64,000 nucleotides of DNA from Quercus robur (lineage: Eukaryota; Streptophyta; Magnoliopsida; Fagales; Fagaceae). Below are positions 9,074-21,799 of this stretch, piece by piece (the stretch's first letter is position 1; each line of letters opens with the position of its first letter). The notes under the pieces are model-generated. The model was not told the origin of the DNA, searched no databases, and worked only from the letters and a program-made list of their open reading frames with translations. A program made the translations under genes and the position numbers. Location of the stretch: the NCBI RefSeq assembly GCF_932294415.1, contig NC_065536.1, positions 50,592,354 through 50,656,353 of the forward strand. Reading direction: 5' to 3'.

Positions 9074-10495
9074 AATGCGAGAGTGGTATTTTATAAAATG
9101 GTTGCATGAGTTGACTATATAATTTATAATTTAATAAATCAATAAAAGGGAGAGGTAAATTTGAACTAATCAATAATCGCACTAAGACCATTAGTTACAA
9201 GACTTGGAAATCTCTCAAATGGCTACGAAGCCAAACTTCAATGCAACCCCCAAAGTCCGTAAAGTTCTCCAATCCCATGAGACTTCTTTTGAAAAAAGAA
9301 AAAAAAAATATTATGCAAGCCAACAAACCATTTAATTTGCCCTTTATTTTTTTTGAGTTTTTTCATCACCGCTTCCACTTGTCAAGCTACTGGGCACTGT
9401 CACAAAGCATCAGCATCTAAATCTCTTTCACATGCCACGTCTTCTTAAACAAATTCAACCCAAGCTTGTCTTTTGCTAAATCACATCTTATTCTTGTCCT
9501 CTTCGGTAAGTCAAACCATCGCATCCAATGATCCAATCATCCAATCACTCCATTCTCAACCCTCTCCATAATTAAACCCTAATCTTTCTTTTATCAGTAA
9601 ATGCCATAACTTTCTAACCAACGATGTTGAGTTGCAGCAGGGTGACTGTTTAATATAGTTTTAGATCTAAAATAATAATTATAAATGAGTTTTTTTATAT
9701 TTAAATATCACTTTAAAATATGATTTTTCTATTTTTTTTATATTTAAATTTACTTTTCAATTTGCGACAAAAAGCTCAATCTTGAATTCTTGATCAATGT
9801 ACATCCACATTCATCAGCAAGAATATAAAATTTTATCCTCGCAATACGTACCTACCAGAAGAAAAGAGACTTTATGGTTTTTTTTTTTTTTTTGCTGAAT
9901 GATAAGAGTCTTCATAGTTGAAAGGTAATTGAGCAACTTGCAGATGATTATTAGAAAGCTTAACCAGACAAATAAACTACTAGGATAACTACAAAATCTT
10001 TGGTTGAAAGGTAATTGAGCAACTTGCAGATGATTATTAGAAAGCTTAACCAGACAAATAAACTACCTAGGATAACTACAAAATATAAAAAATATTACGT
10101 TATAATATTTTTACAACAAATTTTAAATAGTAGGTATTATTAGTTTTAATCTAAATTTAGTGTACGAGTGACAAGTGTCAAGTGTTAAGTGTCAACATCA
10201 GTGAATCACAACTAACATGTTGTTTACGACATGAACAGTTTAAGCATCTTGTGTAGGTTATATTTGTCTGTTTGTTTCTCAGTTTTATATTCCCTCAAAA
10301 GCTTCAAACCGAAAAATGAATTCCAAATCCCCAGGTTCCCACGTTGTAGATTCCGAGGTAAGAGGTCAAAAATAAGTATGATCACCTGCTACTACGAGAG
10401 ACATACCCATGTTCTGTAAATATCGAACGGTGGATCTTAAAAAACCTCTTGTATTTTTTTTTTTTTTTTCTCTGTTCATTTGGAAAAACTTCTAT
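9074..10495. other. Intergenic AT-rich DNA with one short tandem duplication
   Basis: No coding region was recognised. The only structure seen is an 81-bp sequence at 9917-9997 repeated at 10003-10084 (period 86). Short frames here carry no recognisable motif. Confidence 0.6.
9917..10084. repeat. Two-copy tandem duplication, period 86
   Basis: Two nearly identical copies start with 'gttgaaaggtaattgagc' at 9917 and 10003 and end with 'actacaaaat'. They are separated by five bases. They differ by a one-base insertion near 'actac(c)tagg', so the duplication is recent. Confidence 0.92.
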
Positions 10496-10504
10496 TTTAC
10501 ATTT

Positions 10505-10875
10505 GGATAAAATGTAAAAATGACTCTCTAAATTTTTTCAGATTTTATTTCAGTTCTCTAACTTTGCTTTTGTTCATTTCAGTCCTCTAACTTTCAAGTT
10601 TATTCAATTAAAGTTTTTCTATCAACTTTTGTTATATGTTGTGGTTAATTTTTCAATTTTATAAAATTTTCTTCAAATTTTTTAAATTAAAAAATTCAAT
10701 TAATGATTGAAAAATATTTTTCAGATTTTTTTTTTCAAAAAATTTTAACAAAAGTTAATGAAAATGCCTTAATTAAATAAATCTGAAACTTAGAAAACTA
10801 AAATAGATGAAAGTAAAGTTAGAGGACTGAAATGAAATCTGAAGAAAGTTAAAGGGTCAGTTTTGCATTTTACCC
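10505..10875. mobile_element. Mutator-type MITE with 9-bp target duplication
   Basis: The 371-bp element has long terminal inverted repeats. The left end begins GGATAAAATGTAAAAATGAC; the right end read on the other strand begins GGGTAAAATGCAAAACTGAC, and the similarity continues for about 80 bp. It is flanked by a perfect 9-bp direct repeat TTTACATTT at 10496-10504 and 10876-10884. A 9-bp duplication with long inverted repeats starting with G is the signature of Mutator-like elements. There is no coding capacity. Confidence 0.9.
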
Positions 10876-10884
10876 TTTACATTT

Positions 10885-10921
10885 TGATTGATTGGTATTT
10901 ATTATTTAAAAACAAGTTAGA

Positions 10922-10957
<36 letters not shown>

Positions 10958-12095
10958 CAAAGACAAAATTTATGTACAGTACTTTAAATACTATTCCTTA
11001 GGTTCCGCTTTTCAAATTTTGTCATGTGACGACTTAACTAAAAATTATTTTTTCATCTTATAATAAAAAAGTTACATGGTAGAATCTTAAAATGGGAACC
11101 TAAATAACAGTACTTTAAGTATTGTACCTAAGTTTTACCCATAAAAAAATAGTCTTACAAAATTATCTATACTATTACTAGTCTCATCACATGAGCTTTG
11201 CACATGCGATGATACTTTTTTTTTTTTCTTTTTTTTGTCTAGTGTCATAATTTTTCATTCATCTCAATTTTTAGATTATGACACAACCCAAAAATTAAAT
11301 AAAAGAAACTAGTGAGCCTTGATAAAGTAAAAAAAAAAAAAGTTGGAACATAGTCTTGAAGGAAATATACAAAGTGGATTGAGAAGTATTTTTTGTTTTT
11401 AATTTTGAATAAGTTTGTTTTGAAAACATGGATTAGTAGGAGAGTGTCTTATTTAGTAGGCATTTTAAGTGGAGTTGGAGATATATTACCAAGTTGTCCT
11501 CAAGTTTTGTCTCTATCAAACGTAGGGTCTAAGAGTATTTCTGAACTACATAAAAGTTTATTCCAAATAGAAGAATCTTGTTATAGATAGTATAGATTTA
11601 AGGAGCTTCCAAATCATTTAAGCCATGAACTCTAAGTTGTGGCCTCTATTTAAGCCATGGAGGCATGGACTCATAGATGTGGAGTCTAAATAAAACTCCT
11701 AAAGTTTAGGTAAATTAAAATAAATAAATAAAAGTTTTTTTTTCCCACCACGTTTCTCCATATCCCATAAAATTAGGCTCCACCTCTCCTTACACTCTCT
11801 AACTCTTTTTTTTAGATTATATCAACTTGGGTTTTTTTTTTTTTTTTTGAGAATATTAAGTATTTTTAACACTCACACGTGGGGAGAGGAGAGAAGGTTT
11901 TTTAAAAACTTGGGTTTATTTTTGATAGAGTTGAACACGTACAAAAAAGAAAAAGGTGAAAGAGAAACAAAAAAAAAAAAGTAGAGATATAAATATATAT
12001 ATATATATATATATATTTGGCTAGAAAATTGATATGAACATTATTTCAATTTACACCAAAAAAAAAAGGTGTTCAAAGGCTAGTATATATAATTA
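10885..12095. other. Intergenic AT-rich DNA
   Basis: Contains (AT)n runs at about 10930-10957 and 11995-12017 and several long T or A runs. A dispersed motif (T-run followed by 'gagaatattaagtattttt...ggagaggagag') at about 11,840-11,900 recurs in diverged form at about 13,480-13,545. No gene was recognised. Confidence 0.55.
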
Positions 12096-12099
12096 ATTT

Positions 12100-12359
12100 G
12101 CTGAATAAAAAGCAAAACATAGTATACCTTATGTTGAATGGCCAAGTTAGACTTCTTAACTAAAGAGAGCCCATCAATAAAGTGTGTGTGTGTATATATA
12201 GAAAAAATTATAAGAGAGAAGGTAAATTTTTAAAAGTTAGGGACTAGGGGTCTCTGCCCACTCCCTCCATTAGTGCTTACATTTCTCTATTAAATTCAAC
12301 TGTGTACCTCATTGATTAATACAACTACATAGTTGAATGTAATTATCCTTTAAAAAATT

Positions 12360-12395
<36 letters not shown>

Positions 12396-12478
12396 TAAAT
12401 CAACTGAATAAATGGCAAAACTTAGTGTACCTTACATTCAAAGGCGTTGTTTACAATTTTTATTCAAGGAGGCCAATC

Positions 12479-12516
<38 letters not shown>

Positions 12517-12680
12517 AAATGACTGGTGGGAAGATGAATTTTTTAAAGCCAAAGGGTTATGGCCCCCCGCCCCCTCCCTCCACTAGTGCTCATGGTTCTT
12601 AATAATTAAATTCAACTATGTACCTATTTGGCCAATTTAACAACATAGTTGAATTTAACTATCCTTTAAGACAAATTCGT
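12100..12680. repeat. Diverged tandem duplication, period about 300
   Basis: Copy 1 (about 12,100-12,360) and copy 2 (about 12,401-12,680) share the series 'ctgaataaa..gcaaaac', a TA microsatellite followed by 'tagaaaaa', 'ccctcca(t/c)tagtgct', and the palindromic ending 'attcaactatgta...acatagttgaat'. Each copy carries its own AT run. The paired 'attcaacta' and 'tagttgaat' words suggest the unit derives from an inverted-repeat element. Confidence 0.75.
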
Positions 12681-14173
12681 TACACAAGAATTTGGGATGG
12701 GAATTGTTATATTTTGAGAATTCATGAAAATTCGATAGTTCATTGACTAAATTTTTGAGAATTACAATTTCCATGAATATCTCAATTCCCATGAAACGTG
12801 AGAATCCTAACTCCCACATTTTAGGTAGGAAATATCAATTACTACAAATCTTGTATATGTGAGAATTATTAATGTGATATATGTGTGTGTGTGTACACAC
12901 ACAGAAACACATATATAAGCAAGGTCCCAATTTGTTGTAAAAGTACTATTCTATTTTTTGCCTACCTCATAGATTAATAGTGTGGTATATGGAATTTGAG
13001 ACCTCTACATTTACTGATTTACAGCATATCGTTCAAGTTCATTGAATAAACCATCTAAGTGTTCTCAAAGTGATTACTAATGGGATATTTAAATTAAATT
13101 TTTCACTTTTTCTATTTACAAATAATAATAAATTTATAGAGTTTATTCTAATACAAAAATACTTTTTTTTCACTCAAATAAGATGTTGAGTAATGTCTAA
13201 GGGTATTTTTATCTTCTAAAAATTATCTATAGTTGTCAAATTATCAATTATTTAGTTACTAAAATCATTCGTGTAAGGCTATTTTAAAACCCCCTTTTTT
13301 AAATAAACAAACACACACAAGACAAGAGAGAGGAAAAGGGGTTTTAAAATTTAGATTTTTAGATATGGTATTTTCTATAATATGATCGAAATTCAATTTC
13401 TATATATACCAAACGACATAAATATTAACTCTCAATAATTTCAATATGTGAGTTTTTTTTTTTTTTTAAGAAACAATTTGTGAGTTTTTTTTAAGAATAC
13501 TAAATATTTTAACACATACACGGGGAAAGGAGAGAAAAACAATTTGTTAGTTTAAATCTTCAAGAATCTACAACTCTAGTGATTTAAAATAGTTAGTAAC
13601 TTAATAGAGCTTTGAGAAAGATAGTAATTATCTTTTTGTGCTTTTATCATCACCTAAGCAATTATATGAAAAAGAAATACACCTAAAAAAATTTATCAAG
13701 GTTACGTCCTACTCCATATAAAATTATAAATAGCTTAATTTATCCTTCATTACCACTCATTCAAATGAGTAACTTTTTGAAAGTAAGGTAACCCTTCTAG
13801 AAGTAATCTCATAGAAGCACACTAAGCTTATTGGCTACACAATTCAGGCTGTCAATGATAGAAAAAGAAAAAGATTATAAATTTATAATCATCCATGATC
13901 CAACGGCTATGATTCACCCAAAATGTGAAGTTCAAACTATTCCAATAATTTGCTACACACACAATTATCATATTTTGTTTGCTTGATACGAGAGATTTGC
14001 TTTACTTACTCAAAGCCAGGCTGGAAGGAACAAAAAAGTGACTGACAGATCAGCGTGTTTGATCCTTAAATACTTCACTACCTCCAAAAATATCAACTGG
14101 GTCTCCACCATTTCTCTCCCAAAACGACCAGTTTCAGTTTCATTAGACCAATCTCAAATAAAGCAATAAACTC
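12681..14173. other. Upstream region of the DUF3537 gene
   Basis: AT-rich with several short A/T and CA/GT runs (for example 12,880-12,905). No coding potential was recognised. The last 150 bases before 14174 are less AT-rich and probably contain the promoter and 5' leader; no TATA position could be chosen with confidence. Confidence 0.5.
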
Positions 14174-17100
14174 ATGGCTGATATTCATATAAACACAGAA
14201 GAGTCTCCTACTCAGACCCCACTTCTTATTCCAATTCAAAACAATAACCACAATCACCAAGTACCGCAACAAGAACAAAACGAAGAGACCCAGTTGGACC
14301 AAACACTTAAAAAGTTGGAAACTTTTCTCACTTTACTTGGTTTCAACCAGTCTTCTTGGTTGTGCATTGCTCTGTTTTGGATTGCCTTCTTGCTTATCGG
14401 TGTGGTACTCCCAGTTGTGGTGTTGGAGCAATCAAAATGCTCTGGCTGTGAGTTGTATCAGATTAAGAATTTCGAGCTAGACATTGTTGCCTCACAGGCT
14501 TGCCTCGCTGCTGTTTCTTTGCTCTGCCTTTCACACAATCTCCGCAAGTATGGGATCAGGAGGTTCCTCTTCGTTGACAGGTTTAATGGTAAAATGGCAC
14601 AGCTTCATGACGATTATGTTAAACAGATTTGGGTGAGCATTTCTTATATTCTTTGGATTATTAGTCTGTGTGCGTTGCTTTTGGTTGTCTGATATGCTTT
14701 GCTATGTTGGTATTTTTTGCATTTACTTTAAGAAACAGTGAAAGTGTGTTAAGTATATGATATGGATGTTAAGTAAAACTTGTGCTTTAAATTTATGAAT
14801 ATGGAATCCAGTTTGATTATCCATGTAGTTTTGGTATCCCATGATCAACCCCAGTTAAGATTTGGTGAATTTGTATGATTGGATGGATCTTTGTGATCCT
14901 AAATTGTGGTTCATACTAATGAGTTGGCATACTAATTCAAGATTTTCTTTTTGTCTGTTCCCAATTTTGATAAGACCATATAAAATGCGGTGACATTTAT
15001 GGTATGAACATAATGTGCTTACCAAAATCACCAGGTCTTCCTTTCCAATCAAATCTTCAAGAGAAGAGTATAGCACATGAGCTCATCTCTAGTTATTAAT
15101 TCTATACTAATCTCATACCTTTTAAGTACTTTCCTTTCCTTCTCTAGTCCTCTGAATTCACGACACTGAATAAGAAATGCTTTTATCTTCTCAATCTTTA
15201 CAAGTACTTGCCAGTGCTTCAATATGTAGTTGTCATTGGATTCTAAATTATGTTGTACTAAGATTATTTGTTTGATTAATTTATTTTCATAGGGTTCTTT
15301 AAGGTTGCTCATTTTTTGGGCACTACCATGTATCATCCTGAAGATTGTACGTGAAGTCATCCGCATTTTATATGTACCCCATGAGTCATGGTGGCTATCA
15401 GTTGCTATTTTATTGGCTTTGATTTTATCTTGGACTTATGTGAGTTTGATCTCTCTATCAGCGAGCGTATTGTTTCACTTGGTCTGTAATCTGCAAGTTA
15501 TCCACTTTAATGATTATGGGAAACTTTTGGAAAGAGAATCTGATGTCTTCGTATATATTGAGGAACACATTCGTCTGCGGTATTATCTCTCTAAGATAAG
15601 CCATAGATTCCGAATCTATCTTCTTCTAGAATTCTTGGTTGTCACAGCAAGCCAATTTCTGACCCTACTGCAGACCACGGGATATAGTGGAACAATTACT
15701 TTAATAAATGGTGGTGATTTTGCAGTAAGTTTTTAGCATTTTCCACACATAAAAATTTTATATGTTAACTGGCATCTGCGGTTGCTGAGTTCACATTGGA
15801 TCCCTAGCATTTTCTCCAATTTTGTTGTATGCTTTCTATTGGAATTTAGCTGCTACATACATTCAAGCTTTAATTTTCTTTGCATATTTTCTCTTTCAAC
15901 TTTTCAGGTGTCCACTATTGTTCAGGTCGTTGGGATTATTCTTTGCTTGCATGCAGCCACAAAAATTTCCCATAGAGCTCAAGCCATTACATCACTTGCA
16001 AGTAGATGGCATGCTTTAGTGACATGCGGTCCAGCAGATTCATCCCAACATAGAGTTTCAAATAATGTTGGGAACATGGAGCCTGAAAATTTTTTGAACT
16101 ACATAGATATAAATTACTCTGAAAGTGATTTGGAGTCATTGGATTATGTTGCAATTCCCACTAATTCTCAGTTGGCCTCTTATATGTCCTCATATCACAA
16201 GAGAGAAGCCTTTGGTATGAAATTCACATATCTTGTTTCCATATTACATCTGATTCCTGTTTCTGTTGATTTTCTTTTGATCAGTCAAAGATCAAGAAAT
16301 CATGCTTAAGTTAGATTAATACATAATGCAATTTGTCATCTCATGCACTCAGTAATAACTATCACGAATTCAGCTCCAATAATAACTGCTAGCAAATGTC
16401 CATTTTTTTGCTGTCAAAAATAAAATAAAAATAGCTGCTAGCAAATGACCAAGCATATAAAGAAACACATTAATGAGTAAATGAATGTGGATGCAGACCA
16501 CTTTCTACAATTTACTGTCAGGTTGAGTGCACATAGGCTCCTGCCCATTGCTTTCATTTTTACATCAATTTTAAATGAATATTGAATGAAGCTTTGTGTC
16601 GATATTCTGTTTCAGATATGTTGAATCATGTTCTATTTCTTGTTGATGTGCACAATAATTCAGTATGAAAGCGTAGATTTTAGGCAGATTTTTCAGTTTG
16701 AATTAAGAGATTATTATGGAGGTTTCAATATTTATCTAGAAAATGAGGTTCCTGAAATGAAACAAACCCATATTTGATTACTTATAATCAATGATCTCTT
16801 CTTAGCTACGTGTAGAAGATTATGGTTTATCCTGACATCCTTTTCAATTGAATCACATGAAGTTTCTTCAGGTGATTTTTTTCTTTCTTGAGAGATCCTT
16901 TGAGAAAATGATCTGCTTCTTGTTATGGCTGTTTTACTCTTTTGATTGGATGCTGATTATCCAACTAGGATACACCTAAAAGTTATTCATTTGTGAGGTA
17001 TTACCATTGTTATCACTACCCATGAAATAACTTCTGTAGTTCAGCTATCCGAACCATTCAACTCTTATCTCTAGTGCAATTATGTTTCTGACTTTCCTTA

Positions 17101-17778
17101 TCTGCTTTAAACGCATAAATATGCTTCTTACCCATGCCATGATTCACAGAATTTCCCTTGAAGATTTTTACTTTCAACTGGTTATGTTTTCGACAGCATG
17201 CTTTGTTTCTATAAGGAGTCCTTTCATATATCCGTTGATATTATGCCTTTCAAATGCCTACAAGTGAGATATTATGCCTTTCAAATGCCTACAAGTGACA
17301 CTAGGGCAAGTTTGGTTCTTGATCTTTAATTTGTAACACTCTGTGGTGGTGCTTTCCTTTCCTGTGTATCCATTCCAAAAATTAGCTTCTATATATTTGG
17401 GTCTTGAACTTAAAAATGAAAATCGTTAATACATTGAGGGCTTGTTAGCTGAATTTTTCCTTTCATGCATCTTATAGATCAAAACAAGGTTGCTATTCAT
17501 GATCTTTAATGTAGTAATCGCTTTTTTCAAATGTTCCTATATTAACTCAACATTGTTACATTTTTTTTTCCCAAGTATATACCATGTTATGTGTACTATA
17601 TATGAAACTGATGCTTAGTCCTTTCTCTGCAGTAATGTATTTGCAGACCAATCCAGGAGGGATTACAATATTTGGATGGACAGTTGATAGGGCTCTTCTC
17701 AACACAATCTTTTTCATTGAGCTCTCTTTGGTTACCTGGGTGCTTGGAAAAACCATAGTTCTCACTTCTTCAAAGTGA
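14174..17778 (+). CDS. DUF3537 seven-transmembrane protein
   Basis: The complete gene is join(14174..14632, 15293..15724, 15908..16214, 17633..17778), 447 aa. All introns are GT-AG and phases join exactly. The first 60 residues are polar and probably cytosolic. Hydrophobic helices fall near 61-84, 103-121, 158-175, 187-213, 258-276, 298-316 and 412-445. Conserved family features are the SGCELYQ loop after helix 1 and the C-terminal block NPGGITIFGWTVDR ending in VLGKTIV. Length and helix number match plant DUF3537 proteins, which structure-based comparison has linked to the insect gustatory/odorant receptor fold. Their substrate or ligand is unknown; older annotations call them putative ligand-gated channels. 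Intron 3 (1.4 kb) contains a 31-bp direct duplication near 17,242-17,300. I am confident of the family, not of a function. Confidence 0.93.
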
Positions 17779-19856
17779 CAATTTTCCATTAAGCTATGGT
17801 TGCTTCACAGATCTTTTTCTTCATGACATACGCACCAGGAAAACAATGTCATTGCAGTCTTCAGACATTATTCATTCTCACTTTCAGATGATACCTTTAC
17901 CTGGCCAACCACATACAGAAAGTCGATAATAAAAAGTCCCTCTTCCAATTTTTGTCGCTCTCTCTTCCCATTCATCAGACGCAGCTATTGCAATGTCCAT
18001 GTCTCTATGGTACTCTATTGCAACATGGTGCCACGCATAGGAAGTTACTACAAGCTATAAATTAATACATGCTTTTGTGTTTTTTGTATGGCATATATCT
18101 TCGATTTGATTCATGTATTATTTTTTTATTAAATTTAGTTCACGTATTTTTCTCTTCATTATTATTATTATTATTATTATTATGTTGAAGTGTCAAAAAA
18201 GTTACGCATGAGGCACATTTGAATTTATATTCAAAAGAATAGTCATGGAACGGTTGTACAATCTCCTTTCTGGAGGCAATACAATTGCCAAGTAACAAGA
18301 AGAAACGAGCTACTTGATATCAACCAAGTAACAAGATCTTTCAAACAGTCTTCTGGAATGTTCTTTTAGGAATATCCGAGTGATAGGTTTAATGAACTTA
18401 AAAAACCTGCCCTAAATTTGAAGGTCCTAAATTCCACCCATCATACATTCGGTCCATCAGTTTTTCGGAATATCTTGTGAATGAAGAGTGAAATAGTCCA
18501 GTTTAAAGCTAAAACACTACTTCAAAAAGTTGAAGAACCTGCCCTAAATTTGGAGGTCCTAAACTCATCATACCTTCAGTCCGATTTTTTGGAATATCTT
18601 ATTAAATGCAGAGTGAAATAGTCTGATTAGACGCTGAAACACTACTTCAAAAAGAATAGATATATTAATTCAATCGATGTTCTCATTGAACGTAACCTGG
18701 TTAGTGCTTTGTGTATATGTTTTACTGTTTGACAAATGCTTCTGTTAACCAGTCTGAAGCTTTTTCTAAAGAGCCAAGAGAGTATCTAAGAAAACCAAAG
18801 CCCCCATTATTCAGAGAAGGAAGGAGACTTACACTTGACACAAAAATTATGGATAATTCATTGAAAAGATTATTTAGAAAGACCAGCCAAATATCAAGGA
18901 AGTAGATCAAGCAAATATAGCTACATTGCCTGAACCCACCACAGAATCTAAAGGCCTGTATCTATATTTGGTCACATTGTGACAAAAACAAAATAAGTGC
19001 AGCAGGTCAACACTTATAAAATCAAATACACAACCATGAATATTACGCATCATTGACTTACAAAGGAGATTCCCAAGCAGTCAGGTCCTTCTCGCTCTTA
19101 ACATCATCTAAGTAATAGGTGTGTCAGCAATTCCATTGATAAATTCAATATAACATTAACTTCGTGAGGTCAAGCTTTTTTAACTCGGGGGTATGTTAGA
19201 AGCATTCTCAGCCCAAGCCCCATCCTGAATTAGTACATTACGACATTTTTAATTGGCCCAACAGAGAAAGCAAAGGTTAGTAACAATCACCTCAGCTAAC
19301 CAATAACCATCCAGTCACCAAAACTAGATTCTTGATGTCGACAATTCAGAAGGTCGTTACACAGCTGTGGTAGCATCACCGACCAATCTGACAGGCTGAT
19401 AGGAGCAAAGGGAGCAACCACAAGAAGACTCCACTTAATGTGAATACAAAATGAGTTGCAAAACATGCAAATTTTCCTGGCGAATATATAGCTTTAACCT
19501 CATTGCCATTGGACACAACTATTACAATGCACATGACAAAAAAATTAATTTTTCTATACTGCTTACATCTACTGAATCTCCATTATGGTTTAGCATGGAA
19601 AGTGGACACTTTCATAATTTTCCCGTCTCCAGGCAGCCCACTCTTCCAGCAGTGCCTATATTACAATCATACCACATGAGCAACTATATAAAGATATCAA
19701 CTGGAGACCTATATACAAAGTAACAAACATGATCCAAAATGTCTAATATAAAAATCTGACGAAAATAAGTTACAACCACCCACTGGCAGAACCAAAAAAA
19801 AAATTCGAGTATCAACAACTATGCACAAGATGAGAATTGCATAGGCTTCTAACAAA
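17779..19856. other. Intergenic region downstream of the DUF3537 gene
   Basis: Includes the 3' untranslated region of the DUF3537 gene and an (ATT)n run at 18157-18184. No protein family was recognised in the short frames. Confidence 0.5.
18402..18652. repeat. Diverged tandem duplication, about 130-bp unit
   Basis: The segment starting 'aacctgccctaaatttg(a/g)aggtcc' and ending 'aacactacttcaaaaag' occurs at about 18,402-18,528 and again at about 18,535-18,652, with scattered differences and small deletions. Confidence 0.8.
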
Positions 19857-19858
19857 TA

Positions 19859-20117
19859 CTCCCTCCGTCCTACTTTGTTTGTCCTCTATTCCATTTTGGG
19901 ATGTCCCAAAATAGTCCTATTTCTAAAAAAATAAGTCATTAATTTACTAATGTTCCTATTATACCCCTATTAATTTACTAATTCAATTTTTTGATAAATT
20001 TATTTAAGAGTAGTTTTGGAAACTTATACATTTTTAAAAGGTAGACAAGACAATAAATAATGTTCCCTTAAAAAGTTTGACTTTTCAAACAGGACAAACA
20101 AAGTAGGACGGAGGAAG
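19859..20117. mobile_element. Stowaway-type MITE, copy 1
   Basis: A 259-bp element starts CTCCCTCCGTCCTACTTTGT and ends with the inverted form (ACAAAGTAGGACGGAGGAAG). It is flanked by TA dinucleotides at 19857-19858 and 20118-20119. TA target duplication with CTCCCTCCGTCC ends is diagnostic of Stowaway elements of the Tc1/Mariner superfamily. It is non-coding. Confidence 0.93.
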
Positions 20118-21460
20118 TAATAATATAATTTGGCAATTCCCAGTATGATGACCAACAGCAATTCTGACAAAGCGGAAATAACTGCGCCTCAGAATTAGTA
20201 TGAGTAAATCAGGTGAACCCAAACGCCAAACCATAGCTCAAGTAAAGGAATTGATTCTATAATCTCCTGCTCTATGTACCAGCACCACTGGTTACACATT
20301 TGAAATTCTAAGAAATACCAGGAATTTTAAAAATAAATCTATATCATTCCTAGTATTCATGCCCAGGTATCAACTATTACAACACATTAATGAATTTTCA
20401 ATAATTTGCACATATATGTAAAGATAATATTATACCAGGTAAAGATGTAGCATCTTTTTTTTTCCCCATATTCAAATATATCACTTAACAGGCAAAAGAA
20501 GAGAGAGCAACTAATTGGTGCCAACGGCTATTCATTGGGACTTGATGAGACGGTATGCCTACACAGACTGCAGTACTGGTCCCCATCATGTTATGATTCA
20601 TTTATCAAAAAATAGAATTAAAATTAAAATACAAGTGAAGAAAAAAGACCATGGTATGTTTTGCATTGAATTCTGAACAGAATCTCTCCATGTTTTGATT
20701 TGATTTCCTTTATTCAAGTACTTGAGTCAAATGAAACTACATGAGTAGGCCATAGTTCACCACATGACCAGAATGTGAACTTCTAACAATGTGCAGTCAA
20801 AAGGCACAATTAACACCATAAACAAATTTATGATATAAATTAATTGCAACCAAACACATAACAAAGGTTTGTATTGTACCTCCAGCGAGCCAGAAGGGAC
20901 AACTAATTGAAGTTCTATAAATCCCAGAAAACCTCCTCAACCTGCTTGCTTTGATACTGCAGTGACATTCGCAGACAAATGTCATAAAAAACTCTGGAAC
21001 TAGTTAAATCTTGAATCTTCTCACATCATTAGTACAAAGAGTAACAATGGATAGGACAAAGCTAATACTCTGTTCATTTCCATGCCTTCTTAAGGAGGTA
21101 TCAATACTATTGAGCATAAAACTATGCTTAGAAGACATGAGCAGCAAATTACATTATGAAACGTCATAGCAGCAACGGAAAACTGAACATTAAAGAACAA
21201 GCAATATTAAAGACACCTAATTACAAAATGATTCCCCTTATCAGAACCTTGAAACTGAACATTTATGATTTCGCTTTAGGCCTTTAAACTCTTGCATAAT
21301 GAAAGTTGAGTTTCACAACATAGACTGAAGCAAAATAGGATTGCAAAGAATAGAGCTAAATAAATGCCCTGAACCTAAATAAATGAAAGAGCATTTAGAA
21401 TTATAGGCACCTTCAACTATGCTCAGTTTGACACATCAGACGCAGCATTCAGGGAGAGAA

Positions 21461-21477
21461 GGGGGGGGGGGGGGGGG
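21461..21477. repeat. Poly-G tract (G17)
   Basis: Seventeen consecutive G residues lie in otherwise AT-rich DNA, with a C18 run 304 bp downstream. Confidence 0.9.
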
Positions 21478-21781
21478 TTTGCAGCTCTAAATTAGAAATT
21501 TATTAGTAATTAACATATATAACTAATAAATAAAAGTTTCATCTCTTTAAGTGGCATCATGCCCTCTTATAATCCAAATCCTCCAATAAGCATTCCATGT
21601 AAAACAAGATTCAATGCAATCATTTTATACAATGCCATGGTTGGATCACCTAAGAGTAAGTCTGAAACCTCAATCTCAGGAACTGAATCCATTATGTGGA
21701 GCCATTAAACATTAAACCTATTGAGTATGAGCCTTTTATGAAAGCAGCAGTGCTTTGAGAACCAAGCAACATTACCCCTCT

Positions 21782-21799
21782 CCCCCCCCCCCCCCCCCC
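21782..21799. repeat. Poly-C tract (C18) followed by A-run
   Basis: Eighteen consecutive C residues are followed by about nine or ten A residues. Together with the G17 run at 21461 they could pair as the arms of an inverted repeat. Confidence 0.9.

Noticed and set aside
18711..18905. 64-codon plus-strand frame in the DUF3537-CDKG interval
   Set aside because: No similarity recognised and no supporting splice structure.
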